Shown here piece after piece: positions 37,565 through 51,600 of a stretch of DNA of 64,000 bases. Every line of letters begins with the position of its first letter. Position 1 is the first letter of the stretch. The position numbers and the translations under genes are program-made. Under the pieces are notes generated by a model, which worked only from the letters and a program-made list of their open reading frames with translations, made no database searches and had not been told where the DNA came from. This stretch comes from Euwallacea fornicatus (lineage: Eukaryota > Arthropoda > Insecta > Coleoptera > Curculionidae), in the NCBI RefSeq assembly GCF_040115645.1, contig NW_027096013.1:434001-498000 (forward strand). Direction: 5' to 3'.

Positions 37565-40500
37565 TAACTTCGACAAATGATGACCAAATGTCTTAAACAA
37601 AGTGTCAAATTAATCAGCTCGAGGAGATCTTTCAGGTGACACAACACATCATCATTCCATCTTGTTGAATTTCCAAGAAAAAGAGTACTTTAATTGCTCA
37701 AACACTCCAATTGTGAGACTTCTCAAATTTTGACGCTCGATAACTTCGACAAATGATGACCAAATGTCTTAAACAAAGTTTCAAATTAATCAGTTCGACG
37801 AGATCTTTCAGGTGACACAACACATCATGATTCCATCTTGTTGAATTTCCAAGAAAAAGAGTATTTTAAGTGCTCAAACTCTCAAATTGTGCGATTTTTC
37901 ATATTTTGAAGCTCGATAACTTCGACAAATGATGACCAAATGTCTTGAACAAAGTGTCAAATTAATCAGCTCGAAGAGATCTTTAAGGTGACACAACACA
38001 TCATCATTCCATCTTGTTGAATTTCCAAGAAAAAGAGTACTTTAATTGCTCAAACACTCCAATTGTGAGACTTTTCTAAATTTGAAACTCGATAACTTCG
38101 ACAAATGATGACCAAATGTCTTAAACAAAGTGACAAATTAATCAGCTAGACGAGATCTTTCAGGTGACACAACACATCATCATTCCATCTTGTTGAATTT
38201 CCAAGAAAAAGAGTACTTTAATTGCTCAAACACTCCAATTGTGAGACTTCTCAAATTTTGACGCTCAATAACTTCGACAAATGATGACCAAATGTCTTAA
38301 ACAAAGTGTCAAATTAATCAGCTCGAGGAGATCTTTCAGGTGACACAACACATCATCATTCCATCTTGTTGAATTTCCAAGAAAAAGAGTACTTTATGTG
38401 CTCAAACACTCAAATTGTGCGATTTTTCATATTTTGAAGCTCGATAACTTCGACAAATGATGACCAAATGTCTTGAACAAAGTGTCAAATTAATCAGATC
38501 GACGAGATCTTTCAGGTGACACAACACATCATCATTCCATCTTGTTGAATTTCCAAGAAAAAGAGTAGTTTAAGTGCTCAAACTCTCAAATTGTGGGATT
38601 TTTCATAATTTGAAGCTCGATAACTTCGACAAATGATGACCAAATGTCTTAAACAAAGTGACAAATTAATCAGCTAGACGAGTTCTTTCAGGTGACACAA
38701 CACATCATGATTGCATCTTGTTGAATTTCCAAGAAAAAGAGTACTTTATGTGCCCAAACACTCAAATTGTGCGATTTTTCATATTTTGAAGCTCGATAAC
38801 TTCGACAAATGATGACCAAATGTCTTAAACAAAGTATCAAATTAATCAGTTCGACGAGATCTTTCAGGTGACACAACACATCATGATTGCATCTTGTTGA
38901 ATTTCCAAGAAAAAGAGTACTTTAAGTGCTCAAACACTCAAATTATGCGATTTTTCATATTTTGAAGCTCGATAACTTCGACAAATGATGACCAAATGTC
39001 TTAAACAAAGTATCAAATTAATAAGATCGACGAGATCTTTCAGGTGACATAACACATCATCATTCCATCTTGTTGAATTTCCAAGAAAAAGAGTACTTTA
39101 AGTGCTCAAATACTCAAATTGTGCGATTTTTCATATTTTGAAGCTCAATAACTTCGACAAATGATGACCAAATGTCTTGATCAAAGTGTCAAATTAATAA
39201 GATCGACGAGATCTTTCAGGTGACATAACACATCATCATTCCATCTTGTTGAATTTCCAAGAAAAAGAGTACTTTAAGTGCTCAAATACTCAAATTGTGC
39301 GATTTTTCATATTTTGAAGCTCAATAACTTCGACAAATGATGACCAAATGTCTTGATCAAAGTGTCAAATTAATCAGATCGACGAGATCTTTCAGGTGAC
39401 ACAACACATCATGATTGCATCTTGTTGAATTTCCAAGAAAAAGAGTACTTTAAGAACTCAAACACTCAAATTGTGAGACTTCTCAAATTTTGACGCTCGA
39501 TAACTTCGACAAATGATGACCAAATGTCTTGAACAAAGTGTCAAATTAATAAGATCGACGAGATCTTTCAGGTGACATAACACATCATCATTCCATCTTG
39601 TTGAATTTCCAAGAAAAAGAGTACTTTAAGTGCTCAAACACTCAAATTGTGCGATTTTTCATATTTTGAAGCTCGATAACTTCGACAAATGATGACCAAA
39701 TGTCTTAAACAAAGTGTCAAATTAATCAGCTCGAGGAGATCTTTCAGGTGACACAACACATCATCATTCCATCTTGTTGAATTTCCAAGAAAAAGAGTAC
39801 TTTAATTGCTCAAACACTCCAATTGTGAGACTTCTCAAATTTTGACGCTCGATAACTTCGACAAATGATGACCAAATGTCTTAAACAAAGTTTCAAATTA
39901 ATCAGTTCGACGAGATCTTTCAGGTGACACAACACATCATGATTCCATCTTGTTGAATTTCCAAGAAAAAGAGTATTTTAAGTGCTCAAACACTCAAATT
40001 GTGCGATTTTTCATATTTTGAAGCTCGATAACTTCGACAAATGATGACCAAATGTCTTGAACAAAGTGTCAAATTAATCAGCTCGAAGAGATCTTTAAGG
40101 TGACACAACACATCATCATTCCATCTTGTTGAATTTCCAAGAAAAAGAGTACTTTAATTGCTCAAACACTCCAATTGTGAGACTTTTCTAAATTTGAAAC
40201 TCGATAACTTCGACAAATGATGACCAAATGTCTTAAACAAAGTGACAAATTAATCAGCTAGACGAGATCTTTCAGGTGACACAACACATCATCATTCCAT
40301 CTTGTTGAATTTCCAAGAAAAAGAGTACTTTAATTGCTCAAACACTCCAATTGTGAGACTTCTCAAATTTTGACGCTCAATAACTTCGACAAATGATGAC
40401 CAAATGTCTTAAACAAAGTGTCAAATTAATCAGCTCGAGGAGATCTTTCAGGTGACACAACACATCATCATTCCATCTTGTTGAATTTCCAAGAAAAAGA

Positions 40501-42612
40501 GTACTTTATGTGCTCAAACACTCAAATTGTGCGATTTTTCATATTTTGAAGCTCGATAACTTCGACAAATGATGACCAAATGTCTTGAACAAAGTGTCAA
40601 ATTAATCAGATCGACGAGATCTTTCAGGTGACACAACACATCATCATTCCATCTTGTTGAATTTCCAAGAAAAAGAGTAGTTTAAGTGCTCAAACTCTCA
40701 AATTGTGGGATTTTTCATAATTTGAAGCTCGATAACTTCGACAAATGATGACCAAATGTCTTAAACAAAGTGACAAATTAATCAGCTAGACGAGTTCTTT
40801 CAGGTGACACAACACATCATGATTGCATCTTGTTGAATTTCCAAGAAAAAGAGTACTTTATGTGCCCAAACACTCAAATTGTGCGATTTTTCATATTTTG
40901 AAGCTCGATAACTTCGACAAATGATGACCAAATGTCTTAAACAAAGTATCAAATTAATCAGTTCGACGAGATCTTTCAGGTGACACAACACATCATGATT
41001 GCATCTTGTTGAATTTCCAAGAAAAAGAGTACTTTAAGTGCTCAAACACTCAAATTATGCGATTTTTCATATTTTGAAGCTCGATAACTTCGACAAATGA
41101 TGACCAAATGTCTTAAACAAAGTATCAAATTAATAAGATCGACGAGATCTTTCAGGTGACATAACACATCATCATTCCATCTTGTTGAATTTCCAAGAAA
41201 AAGAGTACTTTAAGTGCTCAAATACTCAAATTGTGCGATTTTTCATATTTTGAAGCTCAATAACTTCGACAAATGATGACCAAATGTCTTGATCAAAGTG
41301 TCAAATTAATAAGATCGACGAGATCTTTCAGGTGACATAACACATCATCATTCCATCTTGTTGAATTTCCAAGAAAAAGAGTACTTTAAGTGCTCAAATA
41401 CTCAAATTGTGCGATTTTTCATATTTTGAAGCTCAATAACTTCGACAAATGATGACCAAATGTCTTGATCAAAGTGTCAAATTAATCAGATCGACGAGAT
41501 CTTTCAGGTGACACAACACATCATGATTGCATCTTGTTGAATTTCCAAGAAAAAGAGTACTTTAAGAACTCAAACACTCAAATTGTGAGACTTCTCAAAT
41601 TTTGACGCTCGATAACTTCGACAAATGATGACCAAATGTCTTGAACAAAGTGTCAAATTAATAAGATCGACGAGATCTTTCAGGTGACATAACACATCAT
41701 CATTCCATCTTGTTGAATTTCCAAGAAAAAGAGTACTTTAAGTGCTCAAACACTCAAATTGTGCGATTTTTCATATTTTGAAGCTCGATAACTTCGACAA
41801 ATGATGACCAAATGTCTTAAACAAAGTGTCAAATTAATCAGCTCGAGGAGATCTTTCAGGTGACACAACACATCATCATTCCATCTTGTTGAATTTCCAA
41901 GAAAAAGAGTACTTTAATTGCTCAAACACTCCAATTGTGAGACTTCTCAAATTTTGACGCTCGATAACTTCGACAAATGATGACCAAATGTCTTAAACAA
42001 AGTTTCAAATTAATCAGTTCGACGAGATCTTTCAGGTGACACAACACATCATGATTCCATCTTGTTGAATTTCCAAGAAAAAGAGTATTTTAAGTGCTCA
42101 AACACTCAAATTGTGCGATTTTTCATATTTTGAAGCTCGATAACTTCGACAAATGATGACCAAATGTCTTGAACAAAGTGTCAAATTAATCAGCTCGAAG
42201 AGATCTTTCAGGTGACACAACACATCATCATTCCATCTTGTTGAATTTCCAAGAAAAAGAGTACTTTAATTGCTCAAACACTCCAATTGTGAGACTTTTC
42301 TAAATTTGAAACTCGATAACTTCGACAAATGATGACCAAATGTCTTAAACAAAGTGACAAATTAATCAGCTAGACGAGATCTTTCAGGTGACACAACACA
42401 TCATCATTCCATCTTGTTGAATTTCCAAGAAAAAGAGTACTTTAATTGCTCAAACACTCCAATTGTGAGACTTCTCAAATTTTGACGCTCAATAACTTCG
42501 ACAAATGATGACCAAATGTCTTAAACAAAGTGTCAAATTAATCAGCTCGAGGAGATCTTTCAGGTGACACAACACATCATCATTCCATCTTGTTGAATTT
42601 CCAAGAAAAAGA
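37565..42612 (+). repeat. 12-monomer (2112-bp) higher-order repeat, about 2.4 copies
   Basis: Units 37565-39676 and 39677-41788 and the partial third 41789-42612 align at an offset of 2112. Shared markers in the first two are ctttaaggtgac (37981, 40093), the D-class gtgggattt monomer (near 38596, 40708) and ctcaaattatgcg (38944, 41056). The third has the normal ctttcaggtgac. Substitutions are few, for example caaactctc against caaacactc near 37878. At each unit boundary (39601 and 41713 monomers) there is a chimeric monomer: A-class left half, then aaac/cagctcgagg right half. Its exchange window is 39676-39706, monomer positions 76-106. Confidence 0.87.
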
Positions 42613-45600
42613 GTAGTTTAAGTGCTCAAACACTCAAATTGTGAGACTTCTCAAATTTTGACGCTCAATAACTCCGACAAATGATGACCAAATGTCTTGA
42701 ACAAAGTGTCAAATTAATCAGCTCGACGAGATTTTTCAGGTGACACAACACATCATCATTCCATCTTGTTGAATTTCCAAGAAAAAGAGTACTTTAATTG
42801 CTCAAACACTTCAATTGTGAGACTTCTCAAATTTTGACGCTCGATAACTTCGACAAATGATGACCAAATGTCTTAAACAAAGTATCAAATTAATCAGTTC
42901 GACGAGATCTTTCAGGTGACACAACACATCATGATTGCATCTTGTTGAATTTCCAAGAAAAAGAGTACTTTATGTGCTCAAACACTCAAATTGTGCGATT
43001 TTTCATATTTTGAAGCTCGATAACTTCGACAAATGATGACCAAATGTCTTGAACAAAGTGTCAAATTAATCAGATCGACGAGATCTTTCAGGTGACACAA
43101 CACATCATAATTCCATCTTGTTGAATTTCCAAGAAAAAGAGTAGTTTAAGTGCTCAAACACTCAAATTGTGAGACTTCTCAAATTTTGACGCTCAATAAC
43201 TTCGACAAATGATGACCAAATGTCTTAAACAAAGTGTCAAATTAATAAGCTCGACGAGATCTTTCAGGTGACACAACACATCATCATTCCATCTTGTTGA
43301 ATTTCCAAGAAAAAGAGTACTTTATGTGCCCAAACACTCAAATTGTGCGATTTTTCATATTTTGAAGCTCGATAACTTCGACAAATGATGACCAAATGTC
43401 TTAAACAAAGTATCAAATTAATCAGTTCGACGAGATCTTTCAGGTGACACAACACATCATGATTGCATCTTGTTGAATTTCCAAGAAAAAGAGTACTTTA
43501 AGTGCTCAAACACTCAAATTGTGCGATTTTTCATATTTTGAAGCTCGATAACTTCGACAAATGATGACCAAATGTCTTAAACAAAGTATCAAATTAATAA
43601 GATCGACGAGATCTTTCAGGTGACATAACACATCATCATTCCATCTTGTTGAATTTCCAAGAAAAAGAGTACTTTAAGTGCTCAAACACTCAAATTGTGC
43701 GATTTTTCATATTTTGAAGCTCGATAACTTCGACAAATGATGACCAAATGTCTTGAACAAAGTATCAAATTAATCAGTTCGACGAGATCTTTCAGGTGAC
43801 ACAACACATCATGATTCCATCTTGTTGAATTTCCAAGAAAAAGAGTACTTTAAGTGCTCAAACACTCAAATTGTACGATTTTTCATATTTTGACGCTCGA
43901 TAACTTCGACAAATGATGACCAAATGTCTTGAACAAAGTGTCAAATTAATCAGCTCGAAGAGATCTTTCAGGTGACACAACACATCATCATTCCATCTTG
44001 TTGAATTTCCAAGAAAAAGAGTACTTTATGTGCTCAAACACTCAAATTGTGCGATTTTTCATATTTTGAAGCTCGATAACTTCGACAAATGATGACCAAA
44101 TGTCTTGAACAAAGTGTCAAATTAATCAGATCGACGAGATCTTTCAGGTGACACAACACATCATCATTCCATCTTGTTGAATTTCCAAGAAAAAGAGTAG
44201 TTTAAGTGCTCAAACACTCAAATTGTGCGATTTTTCATATTTTGAAGGTCGATAACTTCGACAAATGATGACCAAATGTCTTGAACAAAGTGTCAAATTA
44301 ATCAGATCGACGAGATCTTTCAGGTGACACAACACATCATCATTCCATCTTGTTGAATTTCCAAGAAAAAGAGTACTTTAAGTGCTCAAACACTCAAATT
44401 GTGAGACTTTTCTAAATTTGAAACTCGATAACTTCGACAAATGATGACCAAATGTCTTGATCAAAGTGTCAAATTAATCAGATCGACGAGATCTTTCAGG
44501 TGACACAACACATCATGAATCCATCTTGTTGAATTTCCAAGAAAAAGAGTACTTTAAGTGCTCAAACACTCAAATTGTGCGATTTTTCATATTTTGAAGC
44601 TCGATAACTTCGACAAATGATGACCATATGTCTTAAACAAAGTATCAAATTAATAAGATCGACGAGATCTTTCAGGTGACATAACACATCATCATTCCAT
44701 CTTGTTGAATTTCCAAGAAAAAGAGTACTTTAAGTGCTCAAATACTCAAATTGTGCGATTTTTCATATTTTGACGCTCAATAACTTCGACAAATGATGAC
44801 CAAATGTCTTAAACAAAGTGTCAAATTAATCATCTCGATGAGATCTTTCAGGTGACACAACACATCATGATTCCATCTTGTTGAATTTCCAAGAAAAAGA
44901 GTACTTTAAGTGTTCAAACACTCAAATTGTGAGACATTTCTAAATTTGAAACTCGATAACTTCGACAAATGATGACCAAATGTCTTAAACAAAGTGACAA
45001 ATTAATCAGCTAGACGAGTTCTTTCAGGTGACACAACACATCATCATTCCATCTTGTTGAATTTCCAAGAAAAAGAGTACTTTAATTGCTCAAACACTCC
45101 AATTGTGAGACTTCTCAAATTTTGACGCTCGATAACTTCGACAAATGATGACCATATGTCTTAAACAAAGTATCAAATTAATAAGATCGACGAGATCTTT
45201 CAGGTGACATAACACATCATCATTCCATCTTGTTGAATTTCCAAGAAAAAGAGTACTTTAAGTGCTCAAATACTCAAATTGTGCGATTTTTCATATTTTG
45301 AAGCTCAATAACTTCGACAAATGATGACCAAATGTCTTGATCAAAGTGTCAAATTAATCAGATCGACGAGATCTTTCAGGTGACATAACACATCATGATT
45401 GCATCTTGTTGAATTTCCAAGAAAAAGAGTACTTTAAGAACTCAAACACTCAAATTGTGAGACTTCTCAAATTTTGACGCTCGATAACTTCGACAAATGA
45501 TGACCAAATGTCTTGAACAAAGTGTCAAATTAATCAGCTCGAGGAGATCTTTCAGGTGATACAACACATCATCATTCCATCTTGTTGAATTTCCAAGAAA

Positions 45601-48600
45601 AAGAGTACTTTAAGTGCTCAAACACTCAAATTGTGAGACTTTTCTAAATTTGAAACTCGATAACTTCGACAAATGATGACCAAATGTCTTGATCAAAGTG
45701 TCAAATTAATCAGATCGACGAGATCTTTCAGGTGACACAACACATCATGATTCCATCTTGTTGAATTTCCAAGAAAAAGAGTACTTTAAGTGCTCAAACA
45801 CTCAAATTGTGAGACATTACTAAATTTGAAACTCGATAACTTCGACAAATGATGACCAAATGTCTTAAACAAAGTGACAAATTAATCAGCTAGACGAGTT
45901 CTTTCAGATAACACAACACATCATGATTCCATCTTGTTGAATTTCCATGAAAAAGAGTACTTTATGTGCTCAAACACTCAAATTGTGCGATTTTTCATAT
46001 TTTGAAGCTCGATAACTTCGACAAATGATGACCAAATGTCTTGAACAAAGTGTCAAATTAATCAGATCGACGAGATCTTTCAGGTGACACAACACATCAT
46101 CATTCCATCTTGTTGAATTTCCAAGAAAAAGAGTAGTTTAAGTGCTCAAACACTCAAATTGTGAGACTTCTCAAATTTTGACGCTCGATAACTTCGACAA
46201 ATGATGACCAAATGTCTTGAACAAAGTGTCAAACTAATCAGCTCGACGAGATCTTTCAGGTGACACAACACATCATCATTCCATCTTGTTGAATTTCCAA
46301 GAAAAAGAGTACTTTAAGTGCTCAAACACTCAAATTGTGCGATTTTTCATATTTTGAAGCTCGATAACTTCGACAAATGATGACCAAATGTCTTGAACAA
46401 AGTGTCAAATTAATCAGATCAACGAGATCTTTCAGGTGACACAACACATCATCATTTCATCTTGTTGAATTTCCAAGAAAAAGAGTAGTTTAAGTGCTCA
46501 AACACTCAAATTGTGAGACTTCTCAAATTTTGACGCTCAATAACTTCGACAAATGATGACCAAATGTCTTAAACAAAGTGTCAAATTAATCAGCTCGACG
46601 AGATCTTTCAGGTGACACAACACATCATCATTCCATCTTGTTGAATTTCCAAGAAAAAGAGTACTTTATGTGCCCAAACACTCAAATTGTGCGATTTTTC
46701 ATATTTTGAAGGTCGATAACTTCGACAAATGATGACCAAATGTCTTGAACAAAGTGTAAAATTAATCAGATCGACGAGATCTTTCAGGTGACACAACACA
46801 TCATCATTCCATCTTGTTGAATTTCCAAGAAAAAGAGTACTTTAAGTGCTCAAACACTCAAATTGTGAGACTTTTCTAAATTTGAAACTCGATAACTTCG
46901 ACAAATGATGACCAAATGTCTTGATCAAAGTGTCAAATTAATCAGATCGACGAGATCTTTCAGGTGACACAACACATCATGAATCCATCTTGTTGAATTT
47001 CCAAGAAAAAGAGTACTTTAAGTGCTCAAACACTCAAATTGTGCGATTTTTCATATTTTGAAGCTCGATAACTTCGACAAATGATGACCAAATGTCTTAA
47101 ACAAAGTATCAAATTAATAAGATCGACGAGATCTTTCAGGTGACATAACACATCATCATTCCATCTTGTTGAATTTCCAAGAAAAAGAGTACTTTATGTG
47201 CTCAAACACTCAAATTGTGCGATTTTTCATATTTTGAAGCTCGATAACTTCGACAAATGATGACCAAATGTCTTGAACAAAGTGTCAAATTAATCATCTC
47301 GATGAGATCTTTCAGGTGACACAACACATCATGATTCCATCTTGTTGAATTTCCAAGAAAAAGAGTACTTTAAGTGTTCAAACACTCAAATTGTGAGACA
47401 TTTCTAAATTTGAAACTCGATAACTTCGACAAATGATGACCAAATGTCTTAAACAAAGTATCAAATTAATAAGATCGACGAGATCTTTCAGGTGACATAA
47501 CACATCATCATTCCATCTTGTTGAATTTCCAAGAAAAAGAGTACTTTATGTGCTCAAACACTCAAATTGTGCGATTTTTCATATTTTGAAGCACGATAAC
47601 TTCGACAAATGATGACCAAATGTCTTGAACAAAGTGTCAAATTAATCATCTCGATGAGATCTTTCAGGTGACATAACACATCATCATTCCATCTTGTTGA
47701 ATTTCCAAGAAAAAGAGTACTTTATGTGCTCAAACACTCAAATTGTGCGATTTTTCATATTTTGAAGCTCGATAACTTCGACAAATGATGACCAAATGTC
47801 TTGAACAAAGTGTCAAATTAATAAGATCGACGAGATCTTTCAGGTGACATAACACATCATCATTCCATCTTGTTGAATTTCCAAGAAAAAGAGTACTTTA
47901 ATTGCTCAAACACTCCAATTGTGAGACTTCTCAAATTTTGACGCTCGATAACTTCGACAAATGATGACCATATGTCTTAAACAAAGTATCAAATTAATAA
48001 GATCGACGAGATCTTTCAGGTGACATAACACATCATCATTCCATCTTGTTGAATTTCCAAGAAAAAGAGTACTTTAAGTGCTCAAATACTCAAATTGTGC
48101 GATTTTTCATATTTTGAAGCTCAATAACTTCGACAAATGATGACCAAATGTCTTGATCAAAGTGTCAAATTAATCAGATCGACGAGATCTTTCAGGTGAC
48201 ATAACACATCATGATTGCATCTTGTTGAATTTCCAAGAAAAAGAGTACTTTATGTGCCCAAACACTCAAATTGTGCGATTTTTCATATTTTGAAGGTCGA
48301 TAACTTCGACAAATGATGACCAAATGTCTTGAACAAAGTGTCAAATTAATCAGATCGACGAGATCTTTCAGGTGACACAACACATCATCATTCCATCTTG
48401 TTGAATTTCCAAGAAAAAGAGTACTTTAAGTGCTCAAACACTCAAATTGTGAGACTTTTCTAAATTTGAAACTCGATAACTTCGACAAATGATGACCAAA
48501 TGTCTTGATCAAAGTGTCAAATTAATCAGATCGACGAGATCTTTCAGGTGACACAACACATCATGAATCCATCTTGTTGAATTTCCAAGAAAAAGAGTAC

Positions 48601-51600
48601 TTTAAGTGCTCAAACACTCAAATTGTGCGATTTTTCATATTTTGAAGCTCGATAACTTCGACAAATGATGACCATATGTCTTAAACAAAGTATCAAATTA
48701 ATAAGATCGACGAGATCTTTCAGGTGACATAACACATCATCATTCCATCTTGTTGAATTTCCAAGAAAAAGAGTACTTTAAGTGCTCAAATACTCAAATT
48801 GTGCGATTTTTCATATTTTGAAGCTCAATAACTTCGACAAATGATGACCAAATGTCTTGATCAAAGTGTCAAATTAATCAGATCGACGAGATCTTTCAGG
48901 TGACACAACACATCATGATTGCATCTTGTTGAATTTCCAAGAAAAAGAGTACTTTAAGAACTCAAACACTCAAATTGTGAGACTTCTCAAATTTTGACGC
49001 TCGATAACTTCGACAAATGATGACCAAATGTCTTGAACAAAGTGTCAAATTAATCAGCTCGAGGAGATCTTTCAGGTGATACAACACATCATCATTCCAT
49101 CTTGTTGAATTTCCAAGAAAAAGAGTACTTTAAGTGCTCAAACACTCAAATTGTGAGACTTTTCTAAATTTGAAACTCGATAACTTCGACAAATGATGAC
49201 CAAATGTCTTAAACAAAGTGACAAATTAATCAGCTAGACGAGTTCTTTCAGATAACACAACACATCATGATTCCATCTTGTTGAATTTCCATGAAAAAGA
49301 GTACTTTATGTGCTCAAACACTCAAATTGTGCGATTTTTCATATTTTGAAGCTCGATAACTTCGACAAATGATGACCAAATGTTTTGAACAAAGTGTCAA
49401 ATTAATCAGATCGACGAGATCTTTTAGGTGACACAACACATCATCATTCCATCTTGTTGAATTTCCAAGAAAAAGAGTAGTTTAAGTGCTCAAACACTCA
49501 AATTGTGCGATTTTTCATATTTTGAAGGTCGATAACTTCGACAAATGATGACCAAATGTCTTGAACAAAGTGTCAAATTAATCAGATCGACGAGATCTTT
49601 CAGGTGACACAACACATCATCATTCCATCTTGTTGAATTTCCAAGAAAAAGAGTACTTTAAGTGCTCAAACACTCAAATTGTGAGACTTTTCTAAATTTG
49701 AAACTCGATAACTTCGACAAATGATGACCAAATGTCTTAAACAAAGTGACAAATTAATCAGCTAGACGAGATCTTTCAGGTGACACAACACATCATGATT
49801 GCATCTTGTTGAATTTCCAAGAAAAAGAGTACTTTAATTGCTCAAACACTGAAATTGTGCGATTTTTCATATTTTGAAGCTCGATAACTTCGACAAATGA
49901 TGACCAAATGTCTTAAACAAAGTATCAAATTAATAAGATCGACGAGATCTTTCAGGTGACATAACACATCATCATTCCATCTTGTTGAATTTCCAAGAAA
50001 AAGAGTACTTTATGTGCTCAAACACTCAAATTGTGCGATTTTTCATATTTTGAAGCTCGATAACTTCGACAAATGATGACCAAATGTCTTGAACAAAGTG
50101 TCAAATTAATCATCTCGATGAGATCTTTCAGGTGACACAACACATCATGATTCCATCTTGTTGAATTTCCAAGAAAAATAGTACTTTAAGTGCTCAAACA
50201 CTCAAATTGTGAGACTTTTCTAAATTTGAAACTCGATAACTTCGACAAATGATGACCAAATGTCTTAAACAAAGTGACAAATTAATCAGCTAGACGAGAT
50301 CTTTCAGGTGACACAACACATCATGATTGCATCTTGTTGAATTTCCAAGAAAAAGAGTACTTTAATTGCTCAAACACTGAAATTGAGCGATTTTTCATAT
50401 TTTGAAGCTCGATAACTTCGACAAATGATGACCAAATGTCTTAAACAAAGTATCAAATTAATCACCTCGAGGAGATCTTTCAGGTGACATAACACATCAT
50501 CATTCCATCTTGTTGAATTTCCAAGAAAAAGAGTACTTTATGTGCTCAAACACTCAAATTGTGCGATTTTTCATATTTTGAAGCTCGATAACTTCGACAA
50601 ATGATGACCAAATGTCTTGAACAAAGTGTCAAATTAATCATCTCGATGAGATCTTTCAGGTGACACAACACATCATGATTCCATCTTGTTGAATTTCCAA
50701 GAAAAAGAGTACTTTAAGTGCTCAAACACTCAAATTGTGAGACATTTCTAAATTTGAAACTCGATAACTTCGACAAATGATGACCAAATGTCTTGATCAA
50801 AGTGTCAAATTAATAAGATCGACGAGATCTTTCAGGTGACATAACACATCATCATTCCATCTTGTTGAATTTCCAAGAAAAAGAGTACTTTAAGTGCTCA
50901 AATACTCAAATTGTGCGATTTTTCATATTTTGAAGCTCAATAACTTCGACAAATGATGACCAAATGTCTTGATCAAAGTGTCAAATTAATCAGATCGACG
51001 AGATCTTTCAGGTGACACAACACATCATGATTGCATCTTGTTGAATTTCCAAGAAAAAGAGTACTTTAAGAACTCAAACACTCAAATTGTGAGACTTCTC
51101 AAATTTTGACGCTCGATAACTTCGACAAATGATGACCAAATGTCTTGAACAAAGTGTCAAATTAATAAGATCGACGAGATCTTTCAGGTGACATAACACA
51201 TCATCATTCCATCTTGTTGAATTTCCAAGAAAAAGAGTACTTTAAGTGCTCAAACACTCAAATTGTGCGATTTTTCATATTTTGAAGCTCGATAACTTCG
51301 ACAAATGATGACCAAATGTCTTAAACAAAGTGTCAAATTAATCAGCTCGAGGAGATCTTTCAGGTGACACAACACATCATCATTCCATCTTGTTGAATTT
51401 CCAAGAAAAAGAGTACTTTAATTGCTCAAACACTCCAATTGTGAGACTTCTCAAATTTTGACGCTCGATAACTTCGACAAATGATGACCAAATGTCTTAA
51501 ACAAAGTTTCAAATTAATCAGTTCGACGAGATCTTTCAGGTGACACAACACATCATGATTCCATCTTGTTGAATTTCCAAGAAAAAGAGTATTTTAAGTG

